NCBI GenBank assembly: GCA_900759005.1
Contig: CAAEUQ010000123.1
Coordinates: forward strand, 1-21,786
Length of the DNA stretch: 21,786 nt
Reading direction: 5' to 3'
Source: Clostridia bacterium
GTDB lineage: Bacteria > Bacillota > Clostridia > Christensenellales > Aristaeellaceae
Both the position numbers and the translations under genes were made by a program. Below the pieces are notes generated by a model. It did not search any database. It was not told the DNA's origin and saw only the letters and a program-made list of their open reading frames with translations. Numbering within the stretch: the stretch's first letter is position 1; each line of letters begins with the position of its first letter. Positions 7,202 to 14,083 of this stretch are shown here, piece by piece.

Positions 7202-8073
7202 TTTCCATTCTCGCGCACCCATTTTTCCGCAAACTCCGCAAATCTTCGCGGCGCGGGGCCGGGATCGTCGCCCGCAATCGCCAGCGCAATCGTTCGGCTT
7301 GCCGGCGGATCGATCGGGCGAATTTCAATATTTTCCCCGTTTCCGCGCAGCAGCAGCGACGGCATGATGCTTACACCCAATCCCTGACGCACCATCGCGA
7401 TCACCGCGTAATCGTCCTTCGTTCTGAATCGGACGTTCGGCTTCATATTGACCGCGTCCAGCGCGCGCCTCGCGTCATGATTCGACGCTTCCAGCAGCGA
7501 AATGAAATCCTCCTTCGCCACATCCTCGACCCGGCAGACCGGCTGCACTGCGAGCGGATGGTTCTTGGGAAGAATTGCGACCAGCGGATCCTCATACAGC
7601 GGAATCACGCAGCATTTCACTTCCGTCGGCAGCGTGATAAACGCGATGTCGACGCTCCCGTCCGTCAGCCAGCGATCCACATCGTGGTAATCGCCATTGA
7701 ATAATTGAAAATCGATCTGCGGGTATTCCCGCTGAAATTCCATCATCATCGCCGGCAGCCAGTGCGTCGCGACGCTGGTGAACGTGCCGATGCGAATCGT
7801 TCCACCGACCAGCTCGTGCATCCGCTCCGCTTCCTTCAGCATCAGCTTCTCCTGCCGCATAATTTCGCGCAGAAACGGAATCAGCTTTTCGCCCTCCGGC
7901 GTCAGCCGCGCGCCCATCCGCGTGCGCTTCAGCAGCGGAAGATTCACCTCCGCCTCCACTGCCGCGATGATATGGCTCACGCCCGACTGCGTAAGTCCCA
8001 TCAGCTCCGCTGCCTTTGTCAGAGAACCGCAATCCACCGTCGTAACGAATACTTCATATTTTTTGATATCCAC
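7198..8073 (-). CDS. LysR-family transcriptional regulator
   Basis: Regulator of 291 aa with an N-terminal winged helix-turn-helix at about 3-60 (GSLTKAAELMGLTQSGVSH is the recognition region) and a periplasmic-binding-protein-like effector domain from about residue 92 (IRIGTFTSVATHWLPAMM) to the end. It starts with GTG at 8073: the next in-frame codon but one upstream is a stop, and the encoded N-terminus fits LysR proteins. It is divergent from the PutP-type symporter across 125 bases, the usual arrangement for a LysR protein and its target, so it probably controls that transporter; the effector is unknown. It is followed by the overlapping small membrane protein gene and the ATPase. Confidence 0.93.
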   Translation of the reverse strand: MDIKKYEVFVTTVDCGSLTKAAELMGLTQSGVSHIIAAVEAEVNLPLLKRTRMGARLTPEGEKLIPFLREIMRQEKLMLKEAERMHELVGGTIRIGTFTSVATHWLPAMMMEFQREYPQIDFQLFNGDYHDVDRWLTDGSVDIAFITLPTEVKCCVIPLYEDPLVAILPKNHPLAVQPVCRVEDVAKEDFISLLEASNHDARRALDAVNMKPNVRFRTKDDYAVIAMVRQGLGVSIMPSLLLRGNGENIEIRPIDPPASRTIALAIAGDDPGPAPRRFAEFAEKWVRENGK

Positions 8074-8113
8074 TTTTCACATTCACCCCTTGATTTTGCC
8101 GCGCTAAAGTGCT

Positions 8114-8119
8114 ATTATA
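8114..8119 (-). promoter_or_regulatory. -10 element of the lysR promoter
   Basis: A perfect minus-strand TATAAT, 41 bases before the GTG start. The -35 is weak: TTAAGA with an 18-base spacer is the best I see, which would suit an autoregulated gene. Confidence 0.4.
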
Positions 8120-8140
8120 TCCGCATACCATGCAAGGTCT

Positions 8141-8155
8141 TAATGTAATACATTA
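8141..8155. promoter_or_regulatory. Palindrome over the symporter -10, candidate LysR site
   Basis: TAATGT-AAT-ACATTA is a perfect 6-bp inverted repeat in the lysR/putP spacer, overlapping the first bases of the TATAAT at 8154-8159. Its A/T-rich dyad resembles LysR boxes, but the spacing is T-N13-A rather than the classic T-N11-A. Confidence 0.45.
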
Positions 8156-8159
8156 TAAT
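8154..8159 (+). promoter_or_regulatory. -10 element of the symporter promoter
   Basis: A perfect TATAAT, 40 bases before the symporter ATG. The sequence at the -35 position (TGCAAG, 17-base spacer) is poor, so activation by the divergent LysR protein is plausible. Confidence 0.5.
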
Positions 8160-8198
8160 CCTTCATGCGTGGTTTGTCAAGAGAGGGGAAGAAAAAAA

Positions 8199-9731
8199 AT
8201 GAGCGGAGCAAACCTTCAGCATTTGGCGGCAATGATCGTGTATATGGCGGCGGTTATTGGCATCGGACTGTACTTTTCCAAGCGTGCGAACAAAAACGCC
8301 GAAGCGTATTTCCTCGGTGGGCGCAGTCTGGGCCCGTGGGTCACGGCATTCAGCGCGGAAGCGTCGGATATGTCGGGCTATCTGCTGATGGGCATTCCGG
8401 GGCTCGCGTACTGGACGGGTCTTGCGGACGCAGGCTGGACTTGCATCGGTCTGGCGCTGGGCACTTATTTTAACTTTCTGATCGTGTCCAAGCGCCTGCG
8501 CCGTTACAGCATCGCGGTCAACGCATTCACGATTCCGGATTTCTTCTCGAACCGCTTCCATGAAAAAAAGAAGGTTCTGATGTCGATCTCGTCCGTAATT
8601 ATCATTATCTTTTTTGCGGTTTATGCAGCACAGTGCCTGAGCTCGTGCGGCAAGCTGTTTGCAAATCTGTTCGGGCTGTCCTACAGCGGCATGATGATCG
8701 TTGCAGCGGTATTCGTGCTGGCGTACACATTTCTGGGCGGCTTCCTCGCGGAGAGCGCGTCGGACTTCATGCAGGCGGTCGTGATGATCACAGTGTTGGT
8801 GCTGATTCTGGTTTTGTCGGTATCCGCTGCGGGCGGCATGAATGCAGTAATCGACAATGCCAAATCGTTTGACGGCTATTTCTCGCTGACTCAGACCTCC
8901 ACGCCCTCCGAAACGGAAATCAACGCATTCGGCGCTGCGAAGCCCTACAGCGGACTGACGATCGTATCGATGCTCGCATGGGGACTCGGCTATTTCGGAA
9001 TGCCGCAGGTGCTTCTGCGGTTCATGGGCATTCGCTCGGAGAAGGAGCTCGGTCGTTCCCGCCGCGTGGCGATTATCTGGGTCACGATTTCAATGGCTGC
9101 CGCGGTGCTGATCGGCGTAGTCGGCCGCAGCGTCACCGGCTTGGATTACCTCACAAATTCCGATGCGGAAAACATCTTCATCGACGCGGCGACGATGTAC
9201 CTGCCTCCCCTGCTCGCGGGCTTCGCGTGCGCGGGCGTGCTGGCAGCGGCGATTTCGTCCTCGGATTCCTATCTGCTGATCGCGGCGAGCGCCGTCAGCC
9301 AGAACCTGTACCGCAGCGTATTCAAGCGTGACGCAACGGATAAGCAGGTCATGTGGTGCTCACGCGTCACGCTGGTTGTGATCACGCTGATCGCGATGGT
9401 TATTGCGTGGAACTCGAATTCGACGATCTTCGGCATTACGTCGTTCGCATGGGCGGGCTTCGGCGCGGCGTTCGGTCCGCTGGTGCTGTTCTCGCTGTTC
9501 TGGAAGCGCACAACGCGCGCCGGCGCGATTGCGGGCATGATTGCCGGCGGCGGTATGGTATTCCTGTGGAAGCTCGTCCTGAAGCCCATCGGCGGCGTGT
9601 TCGCGGTATACGAGTTGCTGCCCGCATTCCTGACCAGCTGCCTTGCGATTGCAATCGTATCGCTGCTGACCCGTCGTCCCGGCGCGGCGATTGAAGCGGA
9701 ATTCGATCGCGTAAAGGCGGGAATCGAATAA
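8199..9731 (+). CDS. putP: Sodium/proline symporter-like SSS transporter (PutP family)
   Basis: Sodium:solute symporter of 510 aa with about 13 membrane helices. The start region shows the PutP pattern YFLGGRSLGPWVTAFSAEAS, then DMSGYLLMGIPGLAYWTGL, and later FLGGFLAESASDFMQ, MPQVLLRFMGIRS, and AISSSDSYLLIAASAVSQNLY, which carries the Na2-site serines of the SSS family. All fit proline symporters closely, although other solutes cannot be excluded. The start at 8199 follows GAGAGGGGAAG by about 8 bases; an upstream in-frame start at 8109 precedes the promoter and is rejected. It is transcribed alone, opposite a LysR regulator, and ends at a strong hairpin. Confidence 0.9.
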   Translation: MSGANLQHLAAMIVYMAAVIGIGLYFSKRANKNAEAYFLGGRSLGPWVTAFSAEASDMSGYLLMGIPGLAYWTGLADAGWTCIGLALGTYFNFLIVSKRLRRYSIAVNAFTIPDFFSNRFHEKKKVLMSISSVIIIIFFAVYAAQCLSSCGKLFANLFGLSYSGMMIVAAVFVLAYTFLGGFLAESASDFMQAVVMITVLVLILVLSVSAAGGMNAVIDNAKSFDGYFSLTQTSTPSETEINAFGAAKPYSGLTIVSMLAWGLGYFGMPQVLLRFMGIRSEKELGRSRRVAIIWVTISMAAAVLIGVVGRSVTGLDYLTNSDAENIFIDAATMYLPPLLAGFACAGVLAAAISSSDSYLLIAASAVSQNLYRSVFKRDATDKQVMWCSRVTLVVITLIAMVIAWNSNSTIFGITSFAWAGFGAAFGPLVLFSLFWKRTTRAGAIAGMIAGGGMVFLWKLVLKPIGGVFAVYELLPAFLTSCLAIAIVSLLTRRPGAAIEAEFDRVKAGIE

Positions 9732-9746
9732 AGATTCAAATAATAA

Positions 9747-9780
9747 GCAGCTGCGGATCTTCGTCCGCAGCTGCTGCTTT
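9747..9780 (+). terminator. Symporter gene terminator
   Basis: Perfect 11-bp stem GCAGCTGCGGA / TCCGCAGCTGC with the stable loop TCTTCG. The T-tract (TGCTTTA) is short. Confidence 0.7.
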
Positions 9781-9796
9781 ATCGATATGATTGCAC

Positions 9797-9826
9797 AAGA
9801 AAAGACGCGAACATCATTCACGTCTT
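9797..9826 (-). terminator. Terminator of the tRNA operon
   Basis: On the minus strand, AAGACGTGAA / TTCGCGTCTT form a 10-bp stem (one T-G pair) with a 5-base loop, followed by TTCTT. It starts 4 bases beyond the end of tRNA-Glu. Confidence 0.75.
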
Positions 9827-9830
9827 CAAG

Positions 9831-9902
9831 CACCTCCATGGGGACTCGAACCCCAGTTTTCGCCGTGAGAGGGCGACGTCTTAACCGCTTGACCATGGAG
9901 GC
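9831..9902 (-). tRNA. tRNA-Glu (anticodon CUC)
   Basis: Cloverleaf read by eye. The acceptor stem GCCTCCA / TGGAGGT has a G-T first pair. The D arm contains GTCAAGCGGTTAAGAC. The anticodon stem TCGCC / GGCGA holds the loop CTCTCAC with anticodon CTC, and the T arm is TGGGG-TTCGAGT-CCCCA. The sequence is close to the usual bacterial tRNA-Glu. The discriminator is G. CCA is not encoded (CTT follows), so it must be added by CCA nucleotidyltransferase. It reads GAG codons. Confidence 0.93.
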
Positions 9903-9906
9903 AAAA

Positions 9907-9980
9907 TGGCTGCCGAACTAGGATTCGAACCTAGACAATACGAGTCAGAGTCGTAGGTGCTACCATTACACAATTCGGCA
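9907..9980 (-). tRNA. tRNA-Gln (anticodon CUG)
   Basis: The acceptor stem TGCCGAA / TTCGGCA is perfect, as is the anticodon stem TACGA / TCGTA around the loop CTCTGAC with anticodon CTG. The T arm is CTAGG-TTCGAAT-CCTAG. GCCA follows the acceptor stem, so CCA is encoded (9907-9909), or matches by chance. It reads CAG codons. It is the first gene of a two-tRNA operon, 4 bases ahead of tRNA-Glu. Confidence 0.93.
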
Positions 9981-10016
9981 TCACTTGTTGGTGGCGTTTG
10001 CCAATCAACGAAAATG

Positions 10017-10045
10017 ATTATACGACAATTCACAGCAAATGTCAA
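10017..10045 (-). promoter_or_regulatory. Consensus promoter of the tRNA operon
   Basis: On the minus strand, TTGACA (10045-10040), a 17-base spacer and TATAAT (10022-10017): a perfect sigma-A consensus, as expected for strongly expressed stable RNA. The predicted start is near 10010, leaving a leader of about 30 bases before tRNA-Gln. Confidence 0.92.
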
Positions 10046-10133
10046 TAGCTTTTCCGAAATTCTTTTTGAATTAACATTTTGCCGCGGCGCATGATAAATT
10101 CATGCTAAATTTCCGCGTTTTACCAGATTTAAC

Positions 10134-10162
10134 TTGAAATACCGTCCGAACCGCTGTATCCT
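10134..10162 (+). promoter_or_regulatory. Promoter of the HPr-like gene
   Basis: TTGAAA (10134-10139), a 17-base spacer and TATCCT (10157-10162), about 54 bases before the ATG. Both hexamers are moderate matches. Apart from this and the tRNA promoter, I see nothing in the 235-base stretch 9981-10215. Confidence 0.5.
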
Positions 10163-10215
10163 ATTCAATAGCGGCCAACGGGTTATTTCGCGATTTTATT
10201 GGGGGATTGAGTATT

Positions 10216-10446
10216 ATGAAAGCAATTAATATCAAACTGAGCCTCGCCGAGAACGTGAAGTCCTTTGTCAACATCGCAAACCGCTATCCTTACGACATTG
10301 ATCTGCGCGTAGGTCGTCATGTCGTGGACGGAAAGTCAATTCTGGGCATCTTCAGCCTGGATCTCTCCAAGCCGATCACACTCGAAGTCTATTCCGACCA
10401 CTGCGACGATCTTCTCGAAGAGCTGAAGCCGTACATCATCGGATAA
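10216..10446 (+). CDS. HPr-like protein without the phosphocarrier histidine
   Basis: Small cytosolic protein of 76 aa with the HPr fold signature. A gap-free match to HPr runs through NRYPYDIDL and GKSILGIFSL, placing Ser41 at the HPr regulatory serine (Ser46) position. The HPr active-site block HARPA is replaced: the aligned residues are L10-A-E-N-V, with Leu where His15 should be. It therefore cannot take phosphate from Enzyme I, but it could still be a substrate for an HPr kinase or a CcpA-type corepressor; this is inference. The start at 10216 follows GGGGG by 10 bases; an in-frame TTG at 10207 is too close to that site. It has its own promoter and terminator. Confidence 0.82.
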   Translation: MKAINIKLSLAENVKSFVNIANRYPYDIDLRVGRHVVDGKSILGIFSLDLSKPITLEVYSDHCDDLLEELKPYIIG

Positions 10447-10466
10447 CGGCAAAATAACAAAAGAAC

Positions 10467-10500
10467 AGGCGGATTCGCATCTCGCGAACCCGCCTTTATT
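10467..10500. terminator. Bidirectional terminator, HPr-like / GT-C-like genes
   Basis: 12-bp stem AGGCGGATTCGC / GCGAACCCGCCT with one A-C mismatch and a 5-base loop. TTATT follows on the plus strand; a T-rich run (TGTTCTTTTG) follows on the minus strand. It separates two convergent genes. Confidence 0.8.
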
Positions 10501-12083
10501 CACGCGCTGAACGCGCGTTTCATCGCTTCCACATTCTCGAAATCGAGAATCACGTATTCCCCGTCCGTATAAACGCGGTTCGACGAATCGGCAAGCGCCG
10601 CCGCGCCCGCCTCTTCCAGCTCACCCATCGCCGCCAGCACGAACACGCGTCCTTCCGGCGGCTGCTCGTGGGCTTTGCTTTGCAGCCAGTGGAGCGCTTC
10701 GCCGGTTGAAAAATCGATCGTCGTCCAAACCTCGACGCGCCCGCTCGTCCATTCGGTCACGGCGTTTGCGTGCCACGGCGTCGCGTAGCCCTGCGTGTAT
10801 CCGCGCGCATCCAGCTCTTCCGCCGCCGCCATCAGGCGCTCATCCGTTCGCATTCCACGGCGGAACAGGATAAACACGCTCGTCGCGCTCGTTGCAAACA
10901 GACAAATGCAAAGCCCGAGCGCCACGATTTTTCGAGTTTGCGGCAGCCGTACGCGCTCCGTTTCCACCTCGAGCTGCAATACCGGAAATGCAAACGGCAC
11001 GACGAGCAGCCAGTAAGCCCCGTTCGCCCAGCCGCCGGTCACAGTGAAAATCATTCCCTCGACCAGAATCATCGACAAAAACAGCACCGGCGCAAGCCGC
11101 TCGGGAACGCTGAGCGTATCCGCGCGCTTGAGCAGCCGAACCAGCGAAACCGCAATCGCCAGCGCCGTCAGGATGCCAAACGCGCCAAGCACGCCTGGAA
11201 TCGACAGCACACGGATATTCGTGTCCCAATAGCTGTCCGCCGGATAGCCGAACAGCGCGAAAAAGCGCGAGATCGACGAAAGAAAATCGTCGATTCCGAA
11301 CGCCGAAAACATCTCGACGCCCGATCCGATATACGAATACCTTTTCGTAAGCACCGCAGCGTTGATCAGATAGCCGAAAAACGCAATCGCGCTCGCAATC
11401 ACGGAGACGATCAGCAGCCGTTTTGTTTCGCCAAACGCGCCGTTTTTGCGGAATTCGCGCACCGCCATCGCAGCCGCGGCAACCGGCAGCGGCAGGAACA
11501 TCGCCATCAGCGTTTTCATGCTGCTCAAGCCCGCAGCGAAGCAGACAACCGCCAGAATCGCCCACTGCACCGCCCGGCGAACGCCCGCTTTGGGCTTCAG
11601 CAGTCTCAGCACAGCGCCCAGAGAAAACAGAATCAGAATCATATTCGGCAGGTAGAACCCGCTGTACACGCCATACCAGAAGTACCACGCGCCAAACGGA
11701 CACGCCAGCGCCGCAACGCCCCATGCGCCCGACTGCGTAAGCCCCATGCCGCGCGCCATATAGATGTATGCGGCAAACAGCGCGAGCATCCAAAGCGCCT
11801 GCCCGAGCACGCGCGCCATAAACCAGTCCTGCGGAAACAGCAGCAGCCCGAGCCGATAAAAGATCTGTAAATAGAACACGCGAAGCTCCGTCGAATACCA
11901 CCAGTTCGCGCTCAACAGCCCGCCCTCCTGATTCAGAAGATTGGCAAGCACCATCTCGGAAGACATATCGCTGTCAAGATACGGCCTTCCCTTCGCCGCG
12001 ATCAGCAGCATCGTCGTCAGATAGGCGAATGCGGCGATCAGCCATGGAAGCGCGCGGAAAAACCGCGATTGCGTCTTTTTCAT
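10500..12083 (-). CDS. Multi-pass membrane protein, GT-C glycosyltransferase-like
   Basis: Membrane protein of 527 aa, unnamed. A first helix (about 12-30) is followed by an outside loop with LDSDMSSEM (Asp37, Asp39). A DxD or acidic pair in this loop is the usual catalytic spot of GT-C enzymes, which use lipid-linked sugars. About ten further hydrophobic segments run to about residue 420, then comes a soluble C-terminal region of about 100 aa. The layout fits PMT/ArnT-like or related proteins, but no family-specific motif settles the donor or acceptor. The start at 12083 follows GGAGG by 5 bases; a longer in-frame reading from 12182 overlaps the promoter and is rejected. It probably works at the cell surface. 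Confidence 0.75.
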   Translation of the reverse strand: MKKTQSRFFRALPWLIAAFAYLTTMLLIAAKGRPYLDSDMSSEMVLANLLNQEGGLLSANWWYSTELRVFYLQIFYRLGLLLFPQDWFMARVLGQALWMLALFAAYIYMARGMGLTQSGAWGVAALACPFGAWYFWYGVYSGFYLPNMILILFSLGAVLRLLKPKAGVRRAVQWAILAVVCFAAGLSSMKTLMAMFLPLPVAAAAMAVREFRKNGAFGETKRLLIVSVIASAIAFFGYLINAAVLTKRYSYIGSGVEMFSAFGIDDFLSSISRFFALFGYPADSYWDTNIRVLSIPGVLGAFGILTALAIAVSLVRLLKRADTLSVPERLAPVLFLSMILVEGMIFTVTGGWANGAYWLLVVPFAFPVLQLEVETERVRLPQTRKIVALGLCICLFATSATSVFILFRRGMRTDERLMAAAEELDARGYTQGYATPWHANAVTEWTSGRVEVWTTIDFSTGEALHWLQSKAHEQPPEGRVFVLAAMGELEEAGAAALADSSNRVYTDGEYVILDFENVEAMKRAFSA

Positions 12084-12114
12084 GGATTCCTCCGGTCGAT
12101 TTTTCTTAAAATAG

Positions 12115-12143
12115 AGTATAGCACAAAGTGCGCGAGCATTCAA
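12115..12143 (-). promoter_or_regulatory. Promoter of the GT-C-like gene
   Basis: On the minus strand, TTGAAT (12143-12138), a 17-base spacer and TATACT (12120-12115), 31 bases before the ATG. The spacer holds GCAC-AAA-GTGC. It sits just after the DUF2804 gene, so this gene can be expressed separately. Confidence 0.7.
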
Positions 12144-12153
12144 CCTTCCGGAA

Positions 12154-13182
12154 TCACCATTTGTTGCGCACTTTTTCCGCAAAGCCGGAAAGATTTGAAA
12201 ATTGCAGCTCTTCCCCGCCTTCCAGACGGCATTTTCCAGAAAAGACGCCGAACACCTGATGCTGATCGCTCATCAGACCGCCGAGACTCGTCTTCGCGCT
12301 GCGGTCGATCTGCGGAACGAATTCGGCTTCAAACCGCCCGTCGTCCGAAGTAAAGCGCCACGGCTTCAGGAAATCGTCGCGTCCGTCCTTCTGCGGAATG
12401 CCGAATGTAACGCGCGAAAGTTTATGCGCCATGCCGTTTACAAACAGCATATTCTCCGAAGCCGCGCTCGTATCGCCGAAGCCATAGCCCAGATTGAATC
12501 CAAAACGCGTTCCGCCTGCCTCGCCCATCGCCGCCGACCAGAACCACGTGTTGTCGTACGTCCAGACTCCGCGTCCCCAATCGAGCAATCCCTGCGCGCG
12601 ATCGGACGAAAAGCGAATTTCGCGATTGCCCGCGCGCGCAAAGCCATCCGCCGTCATGCCCACGATTTTCTGATTATAATAGAACGCGGTTTTCTTCTCC
12701 GCAAACGGCGTGGCGATGACCATGCTGTCGCGCGGAACCTCGCTGAGCCTTACGTTCGCGTCGAGCGGCGCGCCGCCTTCAAACTTCTCCATATGGCATT
12801 CGAGGATTCTTATTTTCCCGTCGTTGCAAAAGCGAATCCACGATTTTCCGGAATGCAGTTCGACGTCGCCGCGCTCGGACGAATTCGGCAAGCCGACCTT
12901 GCCGCGCGTGAACGGAAGAATAATGCTCTTCGTCCTTTCGCAGGGCGTTTTCCGGTTCAGCAGCGTCGCGCTCAGCATTCCCATATAGGCATTATCGTCG
13001 ATCGTCAGGCACAGCGCGTTTTCGCCGTCGTCGATCAGATAATAATCCCATTCCTTAATGCGCCATTTGGACGCGCGAATGTCCGCGCGATCGTAAGCGC
13101 GCATCAGCCGCGTGCTCCATCCCGCCTGCGCAAGCGCGCCCGAAGCATCCAGCAGCCGTCCGGAAGTCAGTTCCTTCTGCAT
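12154..13182 (-). CDS. DUF2804 family protein
   Basis: 342 aa, no known biochemical role. The N-terminal GR-LLDASGALAQAGWS followed by KEWDYYLIDDGENALCLTI is the DUF2804 pattern. The middle has YYNQKIVGM and a WGRGVWTYDNTWFWSAA block, and GTRFGFNLGYGFGD is a lipocalin-like beta-rich run. There is no signal peptide or membrane helix, so it is probably cytosolic. Two ATGs lie close together: the one at 13188 touches the Shine-Dalgarno (GGAGGG), whereas the one at 13182 has a 7-base gap, so I take 13182. It follows the DUF4259-type gene with almost no gap (stop at 13185), so the two are co-translated. Confidence 0.85.
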   Translation of the reverse strand: MQKELTSGRLLDASGALAQAGWSTRLMRAYDRADIRASKWRIKEWDYYLIDDGENALCLTIDDNAYMGMLSATLLNRKTPCERTKSIILPFTRGKVGLPNSSERGDVELHSGKSWIRFCNDGKIRILECHMEKFEGGAPLDANVRLSEVPRDSMVIATPFAEKKTAFYYNQKIVGMTADGFARAGNREIRFSSDRAQGLLDWGRGVWTYDNTWFWSAAMGEAGGTRFGFNLGYGFGDTSAASENMLFVNGMAHKLSRVTFGIPQKDGRDDFLKPWRFTSDDGRFEAEFVPQIDRSAKTSLGGLMSDQHQVFGVFSGKCRLEGGEELQFSNLSGFAEKVRNKW

Positions 13183-13184
13183 AT

Positions 13185-14024
13185 TCATCCCTCCAGATAT
13201 TTCGCAATTCTCTTTTCCAGCATATCGCGATGCGAAATCAGAATCATATCCTCCGCTTTCATTTCCGGCATTTTGTCGATTCCGTTTGCGTTTCGCCCGA
13301 TGACCGCCGTGCCGCGACCGCGATAGCCGCGCGCCTCCGCCTCGCTCCAGAACACGACGCGCCGGCGCGATAAAAATCCCCCTCTCCCGCGTTTGCGCGC
13401 GGGCTTCAGCGCTTTCAGCGCGTCCGTGCCCGGCAAACGATCGAATGTGTTTCGATACAGCTCGAATACCGGATACCTGTCCTGCACCGACGGCTCCACG
13501 GCGAGCGTGCGCCCGACCCTGTCGCCCAGTTTGCGAACGACGATGTATTTCCCGTTCAGCGCGCGAAACGCCTTTTCCGGAATTCGACACGCTTCGTCGT
13601 ATGCCGAATCCATCGTATTCAGCCGCAATGCAATCAGATCGCCCGCCTCGAACGGCGAATCTTCAAACGGCAATCGGATTTTCCTTTTCGCCGTTCGCGG
13701 CGCAACCAGGCGCGCGCGGAGCGCCTCCAGCGCCATTTTCCGCGATTGGGACTCGCCGTTCCAGCGCGCCAGATCTTCGCCCGAATCAATGCTCGCAATC
13801 GCCCGCGCACGCACGTCCTCGGTCAGAACGCCGTTTTTCTCCATAAAATCCGCAAGCGCATAAAGGTAATCCGTCCATTCATCCGAAAGAAGCGCTTGCT
13901 TTGCGTATGCATCGAGCTTCTTTACCGCGTCCTCCGGCGCATTCAGCGCAAACGCCGCGCGGAATTCATCGCGCATATCCTGCGCGACGTCGTTTCCCGT
14001 CACGCTCGTCGACCATGCGCCCAT
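13185..14024 (-). CDS. DUF4259-type protein
   Basis: 279 aa, function unknown. The N-terminal MGAWSTSVTGNDVAQDMRDEF matches the DUF4259 start (MGxWGxGxxxNDxAxDxRDxF-like). A helical region then contains ARAIASIDSGEDLARW, a segment common in this family, and from about residue 120 a second, basic beta-rich domain holds FEAGDLIALRL. The second ATG (14024) is preferred: GGAGG is 8 bases upstream of it but only 2 bases from the ATG at 14030. No promoter is clear between it and the upstream oxidoreductase gene; the hairpin at 14053-14075 lies in that gap. Confidence 0.8.
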   Translation of the reverse strand: MGAWSTSVTGNDVAQDMRDEFRAAFALNAPEDAVKKLDAYAKQALLSDEWTDYLYALADFMEKNGVLTEDVRARAIASIDSGEDLARWNGESQSRKMALEALRARLVAPRTAKRKIRLPFEDSPFEAGDLIALRLNTMDSAYDEACRIPEKAFRALNGKYIVVRKLGDRVGRTLAVEPSVQDRYPVFELYRNTFDRLPGTDALKALKPARKRGRGGFLSRRRVVFWSEAEARGYRGRGTAVIGRNANGIDKMPEMKAEDMILISHRDMLEKRIAKYLEG

Positions 14025-14052
14025 CGGCATTTCCTCCCGTTTCCATAGAAGA

Positions 14053-14075
14053 GAGCGCCCCGTCTGGGAGCGCTC
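14053..14075 (-). terminator. Hairpin after the GH109-like gene, weak terminator or attenuator
   Basis: On the minus strand, GAGCGCTCC / GGGGCGCTC form a 9-bp stem (one T-G pair) with a 5-base loop, followed by TCTTCT. The T content is poor, so some read-through into the DUF4259 gene is likely. Confidence 0.5.
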
Positions 14076-14083
14076 AAACCCAT

